From: Gracilariopsis chorda
Taxonomy: Eukaryota; Rhodophyta; Florideophyceae; Gracilariales; Gracilariaceae
DNA: 64,000 bases
Assembly (NCBI GenBank): GCA_003194525.1
Contig: NBIV01000099.1
Location: forward strand, 186,001-250,000
Direction of reading: 5' to 3'
Shown here: one piece after another, positions 10,532 to 22,787 of the stretch
How the letters are laid out: the number at the start of each line of letters is the position of its first letter
How positions within the stretch are numbered: the first letter of the stretch is position 1
Program-made: the position numbers and the translations under genes
Notes under the pieces: model-generated
What the model was told of the DNA's origin: nothing
The model's input: only the letters and a program-made list of their open reading frames with translations
The model's database searches: none

Positions 10532-13500
10532 CGTTCTACCACGCTAACGATAGAGTAGTTCGGTCGATCGAAAAAATGTGTTGCTGAGGTTGGGGGTACT
10601 GGAGTTCGATCAGACACCTGCAGATCGTTCTGGTTTACTGGGCCCACGGAGTCCTTCTTATAGGACTCCTGGGTTGCTACTGACATCTACTACCTAGGAA
10701 GCAAATTCTAAAGCGCCAAAAGGGGTAACAGTCCAACCAGGATAGGTCTGTCTGATTCCAGATGAATTCAGAGGTTGCCCGTTGTGTAGGTACTTCAGTC
10801 TGCCTGGTTGCGTGTCCATCACCACACATACCACTTGCCTTCCCCATTCTACATATGCCACTCATGAAGTATTCCTTCAACATCATTTCTACCTTTTCTA
10901 TTTCAATCTTGATTTCAGCTACAAGAAAAGAACCCACGATATAAGATATTCTTCTCAAAAACCGGGACTAATGCAATTCACTCTACCACCTGGATGTTAG
11001 AGCAGTGATGTGATAACTAGGAGCGCTACGGAATCGTTCCTGGCATTAATATTGAAAGCAAGGCCATTGCAAATCGTTTCAGCTCTTCATTAATTTCAAA
11101 AAATTGCCGAACACCGACAAAGCAGGTATGGGCCTTTCTCTATGGGGTTTATCCCTCAGAGACTGAACAAAGTTTTAAATGAATGCTGCAAAAGTTCACA
11201 TCCACAAACCCAATATCTCCAGGAATTGTTGCAGTAGACCAGAATGCCGCACTGATTGGTGCGATCTGAGTAGTGCTCCCAAGCAGTATCATCACACTCG
11301 ACGACTGGCATCCTAACAAAAACCAGTTAAGAATGTTGCAGCATGGTGCAGTAAAATACGAAGACCATCATGGTCGAAAGACATGTCTCGAGATCTTCAT
11401 GATATCAGAAGAGGTGGAAGCATGGATTTCTTTCAGAGGAGAAGGATAGCATTCGAACAGAAGAACTTCGTTTCGTTTAATTTGGGGCTTCCACAGTGGT
11501 ACATGTTTCTGTACCGCAACAAACCGTTGATGCTTGTATCTTAATACAAGAACCTTCACATGTTGTACGGATTCTGTTTCGAAGGCACGGGCTACTCTGA
11601 GGCTTCTAACTCGATTTTCAAGCATCACATACTTCGCCGTAACATCCCAGTCTTCGAAATGTCTGGGAAAATGCTGCAACTAACAAGCAAAAGAGTTGAA
11701 ATAAAGACAGAATAAATCGGAGAGAAAGAACTCGTTGTTCCATCGCCTGTCGTCATTCTCAATACGTATTCCACATGAATATCTAACACAGCTCTGCCAG
11801 TAACACTCAGCCTTTTGTTTGAACATTTGTAGAGGTCAGTCTAATAGAACAAGTGCGATACAAATTTATTTGTTCTTCATTGAACATATCAGCGCAATAT
11901 GAAAACGCTTGGGCTACCAGAAGAACGAGAGATACGCATTACTGTTTTCGTGGTTGGGAAAGCATCTCTACCAAATAGCGAGATTATTTTGAATGCCTTC
12001 GAAATATTTTGTTGCAGGTAACGGGATGAGAAACTTAACAGAGAGATATTGAAAGTCAGTTCTACTTTTGGGGTCCTACAATCTACGGGTTTTCCTGCCC
12101 ACATGTTTTGCGAGTAGCCCCAGTCCCTGCAGCGGAAGTTGGGAAGACTCTGGAGCTGCAAAAGATACTAGGATCACGTCTCGTCTCTGCTTGGAAGATA
12201 CGTTTCAGGATTATCGGACCGACAACAAAAGCATTTGGACACTTTGCAGAATCGCTTCGCTCTGGTCAGTTGTCGGGTGGCAAGTGGAACAAATGGGAGA
12301 GCGTCGTCCCTACGAGTTACGTCATCCAATACTGACTGTACTAAAACCAGTAATACGCCAATCAACAACCTGGACGTGGGTCGCCAAAGCACGGGAGGCG
12401 ATTAAAGACCGCAGGTTGAACTTGCTGAGTTCTTATCCTAAGCTGAATGAAAAGGGCTGTGCCACCAAGTACATAGGTCTTCCTGAACAAAGGGCCCGCC
12501 GGCACTCACAGATTTGAAACCATTTCTGAGCACCGACCCAGATCAACTCAATGCTGGAAAATCGCCGTTAGTACTATCCAAGTGGTCAATGGATATGATT
12601 CCTTCAAATAGTGTCCAGTGAGCAGCCAATGATTCAACCAGAAAACATACAGAACCCCAACAATGGAATGGGAAAAAAAGAAAGGAAGGGTTTCTGGAAT
12701 CATGTCTCGACGAACGAAAAAAGCAAGAGCAAACGATGCTTCGGCATTCATTTCTTTCTCAGCGAGTAGATCAAGTGTAGAGCAAGCTTTTTAGTGGATA
12801 TCATTGAGCCGTTAAGGAGACAGTGAAAGGATCCGATGGTGATCATCATTGACTCAGTGTCAAATTTTGGGAAGAGAAACATCAACCGCATCATTAACAG
12901 TAAAGAATATTGTTTTGCATGAGAGATGTGAGTGAAAAACGTGGAAGGCGTGTTAGAAAATGTAGTCTGTCGCCAATGTCTGCAGTTGAAACTATGTTAC
13001 AGGAGAAAAAGAGTGTAATCACTGGATATCGGTACTTGTTTCATGAACAAAGTCTTTAAGTACGAAAAGTGTAGATGATCATCTTCTGAACGAAGTTGGA
13101 GAATAAATAGGCTGCCGACAATCTCGTTCAGACGAAAGTGAAAGGAATAAATTGGAGTAGCTGGATGTAGGTGCTCGCTTGTCCATTGTCAGTGCAGAAA
13201 AGAACGATACGGTGCTGGCAGTAGACGATATGGTGTTCGGCGTACATTTCTACGCGCAAATGATATTTCTGCATAGTTTACAGCGTAGGAAGCGTAATCG
13301 AGGACTTCATGCAGGTGTGGCGCCAAAATTCAAAGACGAAACTTAATAAATATTTAGTTAAATGCCTCTACAGAACAATTGGCCCTCGGCCACGAACAGT
13401 GCTGCGCGCTGGAGTGGAGGAGTGATAAGAAGCGGTGTGAAGAAAAAAGGGTGGAGAAAGCAAAAGTAGAAAAGCAAGTTGTTTAATTCAATGAATGAAG

Positions 13501-13597
13501 AAAGTAAGAAATATGATTAAAGTTGTGGAGGGATGCAGAACTGAATGGCTTCAGGGAGCACTGGGTTTGCAATTGCCACATGCGTAGTATGAATTGT
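10532..13597. other. About 3 kb with no recognised gene
   Basis: This interval lies between the gypsy element and the Helitron. Small ORFs exist (minus 11368-11679, 103 codons; plus 12068-12517, 149 codons) but neither resembles a known family and codon use gives no clear support. A short hairpin, TGGCC-CTC-GGCCA, lies near 13380-13393. It could be the terminal hairpin of the Helitron's 3' end, but I could not pair it with a convincing CTRR terminus. Confidence 0.4.
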
Positions 13598-14980
13598 TTA
13601 CGCATTCCCGAGTGTAAGTTGCGGGCCATGCAGGAGCAGCACATGGTCTTTCCTACGAAAGCGCAACAATGCGACATCCAACTGACCCGCACAGAAGAAG
13701 TTGGATTGCATATTCACAACCAAGCCGTCCAAGGTCTTTCCCTGTATTTTTTGAACGGTAGCTGCAAACGCAAGGCGAACAGGAAACTGCCATCGAATCA
13801 TGCGAATGTCCGCGAGAGAAAACTCGAAGTCGATACGAGGCAGGAGCCGTCGTTCCAGGACCTGCCCGTTCTCGTCGAGTCGAGCCAACTGCATTGTAAA
13901 CTGATCCACATGCATGAATGCGAACAGCTTTCCGTTGACTACAGCAGGATGCAGCAGGTTCCGAATTACTATGACTGGCACACCCATCTTCAAGTCCAAA
14001 TTATGAGGTAGTACTCCAGTAGGTGCATACTGATATGCAAACTCGGGAACGATAGTACTGGCGATGTCAGACTCTGGGGTCTGTCCACTATCAGGTTGCA
14101 CGGTTGTAGCTGACGGAAGAGTGAAGCGCCCACCAGGAAACAGATCTAACGCTGCCACATTATATTCGTCCACTAAGTGGTTTGTGGACGCAATGAGCAT
14201 TTTGCTGAGATCCACATTCTCCTTGCTTTGTGTATTGAGCAACTTCCACAGGAATTGGTAAGCGGTTTGCATGCTACCGGTAGATCTCAGTGGTACTGGA
14301 ACTTTGTGGGATAATGTTTTGCGTGCAATGGAACGTAACAGCGATGCAAATGCCGGGTCATCGGCCTGGCGTACTTGTTCGGTGAGGTACAGCACTTGAA
14401 CCGAGCACAATGTCCACACATCACTATTCCGAGGCAATTCGTTGAGAATGTTTGTGTACACTCGTCTCACATTTACACTTGGCTCGGCCTCCATGTACAC
14501 CTGCGGCACCACTAGAATCAGCTGGGAGTAGTCGCCGGATAGAACGAGGGTCAAGACCCCAAACGGAGGCCGATTTTCTATTCCAGTGCAGCGAAGATCT
14601 TTGAGCAACGCATCCATGAGTTCAAAGAGCTTTTGTGAGAGCATGGACGCCTCATCCAAGACGAGCGGTTTTATTTCGGGTAGCAGTTCCGCCTGTTGAG
14701 GTTGGGGACCTTACTTGGACAAAGGGGCTGTAGTGTTGCTTGTACTGTCCATAAAAGCTACACCCAGTCCGAACAGGCTATTTGAAGTGCGTCTGACTTC
14801 GTACAAAGATGCTGCAAAGCCTGTTGTAGCAGTCATTTCGGCAAGCATTCCCTCCGAGTCATACATATCGCAAAGGAGGTTGAGCACGTATTCCTTCCTT
14901 GTTTTTCATATCCTTGCACAAAAAACACCTTTCTCGAAGTGCTTGTTCGCTCCTGCAGCACTTTTCGTTGTTGCAATGCG
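13598..14980 (-). pseudogene. PIF1-type helicase domain of the Helitron
   Basis: The C-terminal 353 codons are open. They begin at motif II (DEASM) and continue with GDYSQLILVV (motif III), YLTEQVRQADDPAFASLL, RNLLHPAVVNGKLF (equivalent of RNL...GLCNGTR) and FPVRLAFAATVQKIQGKTLDG (motifs V and VI). Just upstream the segment MLAEMTATTGFAA corresponds to motif Ia. The preceding Walker A is degenerate and out of frame: a segment reading FVQGYEKQGR stands where GxxGxGK(S/T) is expected. The core is recognisable but the ATP-binding loop is destroyed. Confidence 0.8.
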
Positions 14981-15073
14981 GCAATGACGGTATCAATGAG
15001 TTGTCTTTGTACATTATTTTAATGTGGCGTACTTTGATTGCAACGTTGATGCAATTTGCACCACTCGCGTGTC

Positions 15074-15526
15074 TCAAGTTGTTTTAGCTTGATCTGTCTC
15101 AGTCAGTGCTGCATCATCCTGCTGTACGTGTTGGGAAAAGAAGCTGTGATCACGAAACAGTCGCCCACCAAGCCAGTTTGAGATCTCTACCATATGTCGA
15201 TACATTTCTTGCTTCCGTTGCTGTTCATCCCCTGTACGTATGTCGCGAAATAGTGCCTCCCAATTGCCGACAGCCATTTTAGCTGCGTCTGCGCCCTGCT
15301 GGTATAATGTCACAACCAGAAGTAGTAGCTTGGAGAGCGTGCTGTAGATCTGCAGTGCTTCTTGAAACGCAATATCAAGCTCGGTTCCGTCCGCGAGCAG
15401 TCCACCGGCAATCGTGGTTTCACGATACCTTCCATACTGCTGTGCATTGCGTAGTACAATAGCCCCAAGGTCAGACGGCTGGAAAGATGGAGGGCCGAAG
15501 AGGTGGACGACGGACCAGAGCACCAC
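15074..15526 (-). CDS. Helitron linker ORF between Rep and helicase
   Basis: A 150-codon ORF in the position of the poorly conserved segment between Rep and helicase. It contains PPSFQPSDLGAIVLRNAQQ and a helical C-terminal half, with no catalytic motif that I recognise. Its location inside the Helitron, on the same strand, makes it part of the RepHel reading region rather than an independent gene. Confidence 0.4.
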   Translation of the reverse strand: MVLWSVVHLFGPPSFQPSDLGAIVLRNAQQYGRYRETTIAGGLLADGTELDIAFQEALQIYSTLSKLLLLVVTLYQQGADAAKMAVGNWEALFRDIRTGDEQQRKQEMYRHMVEISNWLGGRLFRDHSFFSQHVQQDDAALTETDQAKTT

Positions 15527-15974
15527 TGGCTCATGTCAATATTAGGGACATGGGTCGGAGATATTTATGATCTGAGGTGTGACCTCCGGTGGACCTGACA
15601 CTGCAGCACAGTGCACGGTAGAATAGTGCAGTATTTTATTTAATTGTTTTGTAGTAGTTATCGGTGGTCTAGAGCGACTTGCTGACTATATTAGCTCTAT
15701 CGAGTGCAGCTGGCCACTGAGGAGTAAAGGCGAGCGCCACCTCCATCCTCTAGTCGCCCCCAAGCTTCCAGCGGACACAGGCTTCCGATCTATCGTGACG
15801 AGTGCGCCCGACCTGTACGGACCTCAGATAACGCCCGCCCATTGCGCCTGCACGCCAGAAGGTGCCCACGACAAAACAAGACCCCAGTGGTCTGTCACCA
15901 TAGTGGCTGGTACTCTGCCGCCGCTACTCCTAGTACGTTTAATTTCCCCACTTGGCCTTTGGACTAGTATTCTA

Positions 15975-18727
15975 CTACACATTGAAAGTCCTTGCGTTTT
16001 CATGAAAGCTTGAGGCGTGACTCATGAGCAGTAAGGGAAGTGCAAAAAGCTCAATGTCGGACGCTGACGCACCTCTGATCCTTGCGATGGACTGCTCGTC
16101 TTCCGTGTGCTCTACCTCGTACATCGGCAGCTCGCAGTCGTCTGTGGGCATCAAAGTGCTGTCTCGGTCGTGTTGAGTAATCAAACGTGCAGAAAGTGTG
16201 CGATACAAACGGACCTTTTCAAAATAAGAAAGGTATGCGAGGTTTACATACGCTTCAGGCCTTGCAAAGTATCTCTCCAACGTAAACAGGTGCGGTGCGG
16301 AATAGATCTGATTTGGACCTCTCAGCAGAAACTTTCCCTCTTTTTCCACGTGAATGGCTAGTCAATCTACTTTAGGTATGATGTGCACATGGCGAAACTT
16401 AAAAATTCTCCAAGCTGCGTTGACAACGCCCACCACACGCGCAACCATGTACGCGCGAATGTCATTCTGCATCTGCACCTCTTGTTGCTGCTCGTTCTGC
16501 GTGCCTGTCTCACTAGCACCAATCAAATTGAGCACCAAATTTTGAGCTTTGGACTCCTTAAACGCGTACTTCGTCAGATAGGCCACTGTGCCTCTTCCTT
16601 GCGTCCGTTCTAAGTTGATATGGGAGCGGTAGTTCCTGTCAAAGTTGGGTTTTACCGCACAATATTGAGGTTTTCTTGCCTTCTTTTGCAGTTGATCATG
16701 CGATTCGTACATTCTTCAGTGTACGTCTCCGCCACAATCATGTTGCTGTCGTATCCAAACTTGCACCACCCAGCGCGATTCCGGCAATAGGAGGAGTGGT
16801 GGTGCCTGTGCATGGATCGAATAAGGGCACTCTACGCGTCTTTCTCACCCGGAAGGGGCACTTCTGTACCAGTCAGCTTGTCGATTACATCAACATCTTC
16901 AATCACACCCCCCTCGAGCCACAAGAGCATGTGGTGATGAGGGACATTGCATTCTTGAAACTCAAGCTTTGATGCAAGCCCCAATCACTTCATTCCAAAC
17001 ACATGCTACGAGTTCTTCTCCAAGTAATTCATGAAATCATTGGCATAATGGTTGTATATCCTTGCAAGCAGATTCGGTTGGTCAAATGGTCGAGGGCGGG
17101 TTAATTTGTGACATAGATGCGATACGATTGGTGGTGTCAATCCCAAGGCACTGGATGTCCTCTCGCCAGATGTCCATGGTGATTGTAATGAAGAGAGAAG
17201 TCGGTCCTGGTCCTCTCCGCGCCAAGATTGTCTGTACATCCATGCACTTGTTCGTGCAGTATGCTGATGAGTTGACCGAGTCGTCAGGCAGAATGATATG
17301 TCCCGTTTGCGCGAACTGGGAGGGTGAAACTTGGCCAGTTTGCTGTTGTGCTTCCTGGATCTCCTGCTCTTGTACCATGAGCGTTTGTTGCTCTCTCTCC
17401 AGAAACCACAGTCTCATGTCCTCAATGTTTGTGTGAGTGCGAAGCATCCAGCTCTGCATGAACTGTCCACTGTTAAAAAGGATGTTCTCTGAGTACAAAC
17501 GTCACTTTGCGTTCTTAGCCCAAGTAAGCGTTCGGAGCTTCCCTTTATTGGCGCTGGGAGCTAATATTTGCTGGGTGGAGTTTCTTGCGTCCAGAGACAG
17601 GCCGATTTCAAACGGTTGGTGCTGATCGCTGTACGGGTAGAGAAGAGAGAAAGTGCCTTTCTATGCAAGTTTGGATGCCGGTATGAGAAGTCTGTACCGT
17701 ACTTATATATTGTTTGCGGCATTTCCAGTCGCCCCATATCCAGCAGCAATAGGAGAAGCAGCCGTTACTACGACGTGCTCTTCTGTTACAGTTTCTTCTA
17801 CCAAGCGCAGTACTTGAGATTCCACTCGGTATATGCCAGTCGGATCAATAACGAGCGTTCTCATCTTGGTTGTCCTCCCACCAGGAGCATCTTCTGGGAG
17901 AGGACCTGGACCTGCATGAGGAGCATGGATTATGGCACTTCCGGTTCCTTCATATCCTCGTACGACTACTCCCTGTTCCGCTGCTTTTACGCTGATATCC
18001 ACGGAAGTCTCCCTATTCTGTTATTGTTGTTGCGTGCTAAGAAGGGAACGGTACCGCTCGCGCACCACGTCGGGCTTTTGCTGGATTACATCGTAAAACT
18101 TGGGAACGATGTCTCGTACGTCGATGTCCTGAGTGAACGCTCACAGATTGGCAAGCACATAGTGAGATGGATCCAAGAAAAGCAGACCAGTAACCCACAG
18201 AAAACCGTAGCGCGTGTTGTCATGGTTCTGCTTGGGGAGAATAAGAGCTACGTTTCCCTCAAATCTGATAAAGAAGGGACTGCCTTCTCTCACGTCACAT
18301 AAGACATGTCCATGAACGCTTGTGTCGTCGCGAAGAGTGTATTAAAGTTCAGAAAATGGAATTGAAATGATCTCAGGCTGTAAAGACTGCGAACCAACTC
18401 GTTGCTATGCCTTCTGCCGAACGTGACGCCCCATCCCGACATTATTCTCATTCCACAGCACATTTTGGTGGTCTCTTTGCCAAGCAAAACACAACTGCAA
18501 TATTTGCAGCTATGAAGTTTCAATGTCCAGTCCGGGTACGGGAAGGGGGAGAGCGTGTGTGAGTGTTCGCCGCATCTTCGGCATCGACTTTGACCGGCAG
18601 TGGGAAGCGTTTCAAACTCTGGCACGCTTGCACGGATTGCTGGATCATTCCATGCCTGGGCTGCCAAGGAATCCCACACATAGTATACGCAATGAAGTCC
18701 TCGATCAGAATGCCAAGCAAACTGCAT
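15975..18727 (-). pseudogene. Helitron Rep (HUH endonuclease) domain
   Basis: The N-terminal part (18290-18727) has paired cysteines (CRRCGEH, CKYCSC, CCGMRIMSGWG), typical of the zinc region of Helitron proteins. At 17082-17498 lies the segment equivalent to Q...ILP...R...D, ending in LFITITMDIWREDIQ. The HUH metal-binding motif is visible as PHHHMLLWL at 16915-16941. The catalytic tyrosine motif is YLTKY at 16566-16580, within NYRSHINLERTQGRG...KYAFK. The post-Rep region (15975-16349) has LFTLERYFARPEAYVNLAYLSYFE. Several frame changes separate these parts, so the gene is dead although its catalytic motifs persist. Confidence 0.8.
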
Positions 18728-18854
18728 GATCGTGGTGTCAAGTGTCTGAGTTTGCTCCTGCAGGTGCTGCGGCTACACTTCCAGCGACTGTAAGGGAACA
18801 GGAGTGATCTCATCCTCTTCCAATCCCATGGGAACAGGCATCTGCTCTTGTTCT

Positions 18855-19690
18855 TTAGCTTGCAGGCTGCGGGTGTGAGGGGACAGCAGTGATCTCATCC
18901 TCTTCCACTTCTATCGGAACGGGCATCTGTTCTTCTTCTGGTACAGCTTGTGGAAGAGCAGGATGCTGCGCTGGATGTGAAAGAGCGGGAGTGATTTCAT
19001 CCTCTTCCACTTCCATCGTAACGGGCATCTGCTCTTCCTCTTGAGCTTGCAGCACAGCATACTGCTGTGGCCAATTTGAGGGAGCAAGAGTGATATCATC
19101 TTCTTCCAATTCCATTGGAACGGGCATCTGTTCTGCAGGCATCGGCGGGAGAAGAGGATTCATAGGAGGCGGAGGAATGTGACTCGGAAGGTTTCCCACA
19201 AACTCCAGAAATCCAGATATTGGGCTAGAAGTTGGTAGCGCTGTGAAAATGGAACCACCAGCCCCAGGGAGGGTTGCACTGTCCGCCGCTGCGACAGACG
19301 TGGGTGCAGGAGCAAGTTCGTCTTCTTCCATGGCTGGAAAAATGGGTCCTTGCACGTGCGTGCCGCTCTCATTAACTTCCAATTCATCCGTAGCGTGAGG
19401 ACCTGGTAATTGTCGAGGTCGTCTAGCCCCTGGCCGAGCTCCTCCGCTGTTGACCCGACGACCTCCATCGTTTTGCTTTGCGCTGCCTGCGTTCACCCTG
19501 ATGCCTCCATAATTGACTCTGGCACTACCAGAATTGGGTCTCGACCCTCCAGAATATGTTTTGGCACCTCCGGAATTGGCTCTGGAATCTCCAGAATTTG
19601 CCGTACTACTTCCAGAACTCGCTTTGGCACCTCCAAAGTTAGGTCGGACCCCACCAGAGTTCGGACGTCACCCTCCTCTCGTCATTTTAA
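18855..19690 (-). pseudogene. Repetitive N-terminal extension of the Helitron protein
   Basis: Two repeat types lie in one frame. First (about 19430-19690) come about eight degenerate Gly/Ser/Arg/Asn units of the form (S/N)SGG(A/S)(R/K)xN. Second (about 18860-19140) come three acidic units containing EEQMPVPMEVEEDEITPA. A TGA at about 19669-19671 interrupts the frame shortly after a candidate MTRGG start. Such basic RGG-like plus acidic repeats are not standard in RepHel proteins. The first could bind nucleic acid; that is inference. Confidence 0.5.
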
Positions 19691-20339
19691 TGAACCAGAA
19701 TAAGAAAAAACAATTCTAGTTTTTTAAACCGCTGAAAATTTTGCCAGAGTTCCCGAATAGTTTCCAATACAAAAGAAAGTTGAAAATTAAAAACTGGTTG
19801 CAGTTTGTTGCTTTGCACCCACTGGGTCTAGTTGCATGAGAAATCAAAAAAATTGCTGCGAGATTTATATTTACCCAATGCAGTCGTGCAGAGCACAGGG
19901 ACTCTCGACACATTCTTGTTCGATTATGACGAGTGGAGTGTGTCCAGCCAGTTTTCAAGCCTTTTGATGTTTAACAGGCGTCCTGTTGAATGGATTTTTC
20001 TGCCTTTACTCGCACATGGAACTGTGCTTTCTGGCCGCAAGCGGTACGACACGGCGGGCCCCCCAAACCCTGCACAGCAAGCGGGTAAATGGTCCGGGAA
20101 ACCGTCAGACGTCCTAGATCACCATCAAATGACCCGTATATCACAGAAGAGCACCTGAGCGTTCCCAAATACGCGATATTCATTGGATTACTCTTGCGGC
20201 GACCTGCACACAAGCTCGGCGTTGCGTAGATCCCAGGCTAGCAACAGTGCCTAAATTAGCAAAAGGCTACGACACTGCGCTATGGGCCAAGCCTAAATGG
20301 GATCTAAAAGAGTGGTGAGGGTCAGCAAAGAAGATGCTT

Positions 20340-21000
20340 CCTGCACTGCGCCAGTGCAGTATATATGCTGTGTGCATTGTCCTGCAGTGGCGCGGTGCAA
20401 AATGCCAGCCACGTGTCGCGCAAGCCAGCTACTGCTTAGTGGCTGGCACTGTAGTCATTTACTGTAGTGCCAGCCACTGAACAGCAGTGGCAGTCAACAA
20501 GCAGCAGCAGCCAAGCAGCCAATAAGCTTTGAGAGTTGCTGCTGCTGCTGCTGAATCTGTTAATTGGTGAGGAGGGGCTGCCCCAAAGTGGAAATTGCGT
20601 GCACTAAAGGGGGCGTGCAAGGAGAGTTTTTGGCGCAAAGATTCTCATCAATCAAACGCACCCCCATTATCTCTCCATTCTATAGATTTGCAGGGGGATG
20701 AGGCCATAGTTGTTGTCTGAAGGGAGGCGTTGCGCCAATGAACATGCGCACATGCTCCCTCCAGCGTGTGCAAGAACCTCTTTTGGCGCAATACCTCCCT
20801 TCTATTCAAAACATGCACCACCAGCACCAGCAAAGCTCAAAGCTTATTAGCTGCTGCTGAATTTTGACTGCTGTTGCTGCTGATTGGTTGAAACTACAGA
20901 AGTGCAATTCACTCAGCAGCAGCGTGAATGGCATTGCGGCACATCTCAAGTACGGCTATCCCAGTGGCTGTTACTACAGAAGTGCCAGGCACCCCGCTTC
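20340..21000. repeat. MITE-like repeat, CAG/CTG-rich, copies in opposite orientation
   Basis: This segment holds two related copies facing each other. The first reads CAGCAGCAG then AAGCAGCCAATAAGCTTTGA, then GCTGCTG, then GGGGGCGTGCAA and TTTTTGGCGC. The second, inverted, has GGGAGGCGTTGCGCC, TTTTGGCGCAA and CAAAGCTTATTAGCTGCTG. The same words recur at 21.3-21.7 kb, 52.1-52.6 kb and at the left end of the Harbinger element near 44.3 kb. No coding potential is credible. Confidence 0.6.
20438..20478. repeat. Perfect 13-bp inverted repeat (hairpin)
   Basis: AGTGGCTGGCACT at 20438-20450 is perfectly inverted as AGTGCCAGCCACT at 20466-20478, with a 15-base spacer. The same TGGCTGGCACTG word occurs near both sides of the Harbinger element at 44.24 and 45.57 kb, so it is likely a transposon terminal or subterminal motif. 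Confidence 0.65.
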
Positions 21001-21309
21001 ACAATGAATGGCACTGCACTCAATTTAGCACTGCCAGCTAATTACATTTCACGATATTCTACGACGACCACTGCAGTGTCAGCCATTCACCAACGCGCAG
21101 GCAGTCAATTGCAACTCTACTCCATATTCAGTCTTGGAGCTGCAGCTCGTATTCGTTTACAGACAGTTTACAAGCCATAGAGAGCAGAAAAGACCTGTGG
21201 ATCATCCAAAGTCATCCTCATTCATCGTCGCACAGTCCCGTATGCGGCTGAAGGCCGGTTATACTTTTGGTTTCATTCTAAAGCAATTTATAGGTATAAA
21301 GAGAGTGTG

Positions 21310-21700
21310 ATTGATTGGTTGAGTGCGTTGCGTCAGTAAATTGCCTTGGATGCTTCTTAGCGCATAAAAAGCTCTTATTTAGCGCAACGCTCCTACAAAA
21401 TTTAAAACAATCAGCAGAGGCGGCAACAGCGGCAGAAGTTACAGTGCATTTGATGCTGCTGCATGTTGATTGCCAGCATGCTGCTGAGTGGTTGGAACTT
21501 CAAAAATGACTGCAGTATCAGCCACTTAAAAGCATGTACATTTTGCTACAAGACGTATGCGATTATTCCCTCTTTAGTTCAGCTGCGCAATGCACTACGT
21601 TTGTCAGTGAAGTGCTGCTTAAAGAAAGTCTCTGTTCTGTGGCACATGATTGGTGCGCAGGCCATTTGAGAGCGTTTACGTTCAGAAGTGGCCTACAGAT
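21310..21700. repeat. Third, more diverged copy of the MITE family
   Basis: It shows TTAGCGCAACGCTCC, AATCAGCAGAGGCGGCAACAG, GATGCTGCTGCATGTTGATTG and CTGCTGAGTGGTTGGAAC, matching words of the 20.3-21.0 kb cluster. It is flanked by AT-rich DNA without genes. Confidence 0.4.
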
Positions 21701-22787
21701 CCTCCAAAGTCAGTTTTTCTCAGCTGCTCGCAGCTCCGCTCGCGGCAGAAGGGCGAATTTAATTGTCCTTCAGGAAATCATTATAGAACAGAGGTTTTGA
21801 GATTTTTGTTTTGTGAAAAATAAATGCAGTAATAGAACAATAATTAGCTAGAAAACGACGACAAGCATGTAAAGAAATAAATTCCATGCACGTCACTCAA
21901 ATTTTGCAGAAGTAGTGTGCTATATCAAGCTTTAAGAGCATTTATATTAGTGCTTTATGTTATAGACACTTGTTCTGAAAATAACATTCAATTTAGCATC
22001 CCAATAATCTGCCAGTCTATCAGTCGAGTGCGATATGCTTGTCCACTATTACGAGCCATTTGCAATAAAAAACGCTAGAAAATCAATTAAGCACTAAATC
22101 AAGCGCCATTTATGAGGTACAAAGAATCACCGCCAACATTTTCGAACAATGCCGTTCGATCGCCTCGCCTTTGCTAGGTTGCTCCCGCCACTGAAGTTAC
22201 AAGATTTCAAATTGTGAACAGATAAAGGTTGTAGCAAAACAATGCTTTTCGTTGGCACGAATATTTGTTTTCCGCTCATTCTACCCGCCAGAAATCTGTT
22301 AGCTATAGAAGAAGTGCTCTGATAGGTCAATATAGTCCTCAAAACCCATTAAAATTTCAAGTCACGATGTATACTTTTATTTCTATCTTTTCCTCGTACT
22401 GGAAAGAAAAAAGAAATCACAAAGCGAATATGGCAACGAGAAATGGCAATAAGAACGCTGGTAGGGATGCCAAAATCGCCTAGGGCGCGATATTTTAAGA
22501 TTTTTTGGGGATATAGCTCTCTGCTAGACTTGCTCTAACATTTCACGAAATTGGGCTCGGTATAGACCTGTACGCTATAATTTAGAGCCAGAAAATAGAT
22601 ATAGCGCATTGGTATAGATGCCCAAATCTGCATAAGTGCTAAATTATAGTTTTTTTTTGAAATATAGCGCAGTTGTCGTCTTACGCTTACAGCAAAGCCC
22701 ACTGCCATCCTCGCCTCCCAGCTTCCATTTGCACCACAACAGCCCACAGCAGCTTTGAAACGGAGTCCCTAGTGCGAACCTGTACGT
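21701..22787. other. AT-rich spacer without recognised genes
   Basis: No ORF here resembles a protein family. The interval contains a repeated word ATATAGCGC (near 22600-22670) and a near-palindrome around ATCGCCTAGGGCGCGAT (about 22473). It precedes the GC-rich start of the Pro-rich gene and may include its promoter, but no specific element was recognised. Confidence 0.35.

Larger units (their letters stand above)
13598..19690 (-). mobile_element. Helitron (rolling-circle transposon), decayed
   Basis: Read on the minus strand, the order is a repetitive N-terminal extension, a Cys-rich segment, the Rep domain (HUH and YxxxY motifs), a linker and a PIF1-family helicase. That is the RepHel architecture of autonomous Helitrons. 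Helitrons replicate through a nicked single strand and insert between A and T without duplicating the target. The frames are interrupted in several places, and the helicase Walker A region is lost, so this copy is inactive. The exact TC and CTRR ends were not identified. Confidence 0.8.

Noticed and set aside
10600-10620. tRNA-like word GGAGTTCGATC as part of a tRNA gene or primer-binding site
   Set aside because: No paired T-stem or acceptor stem follows, and no LTR end was found beside it.
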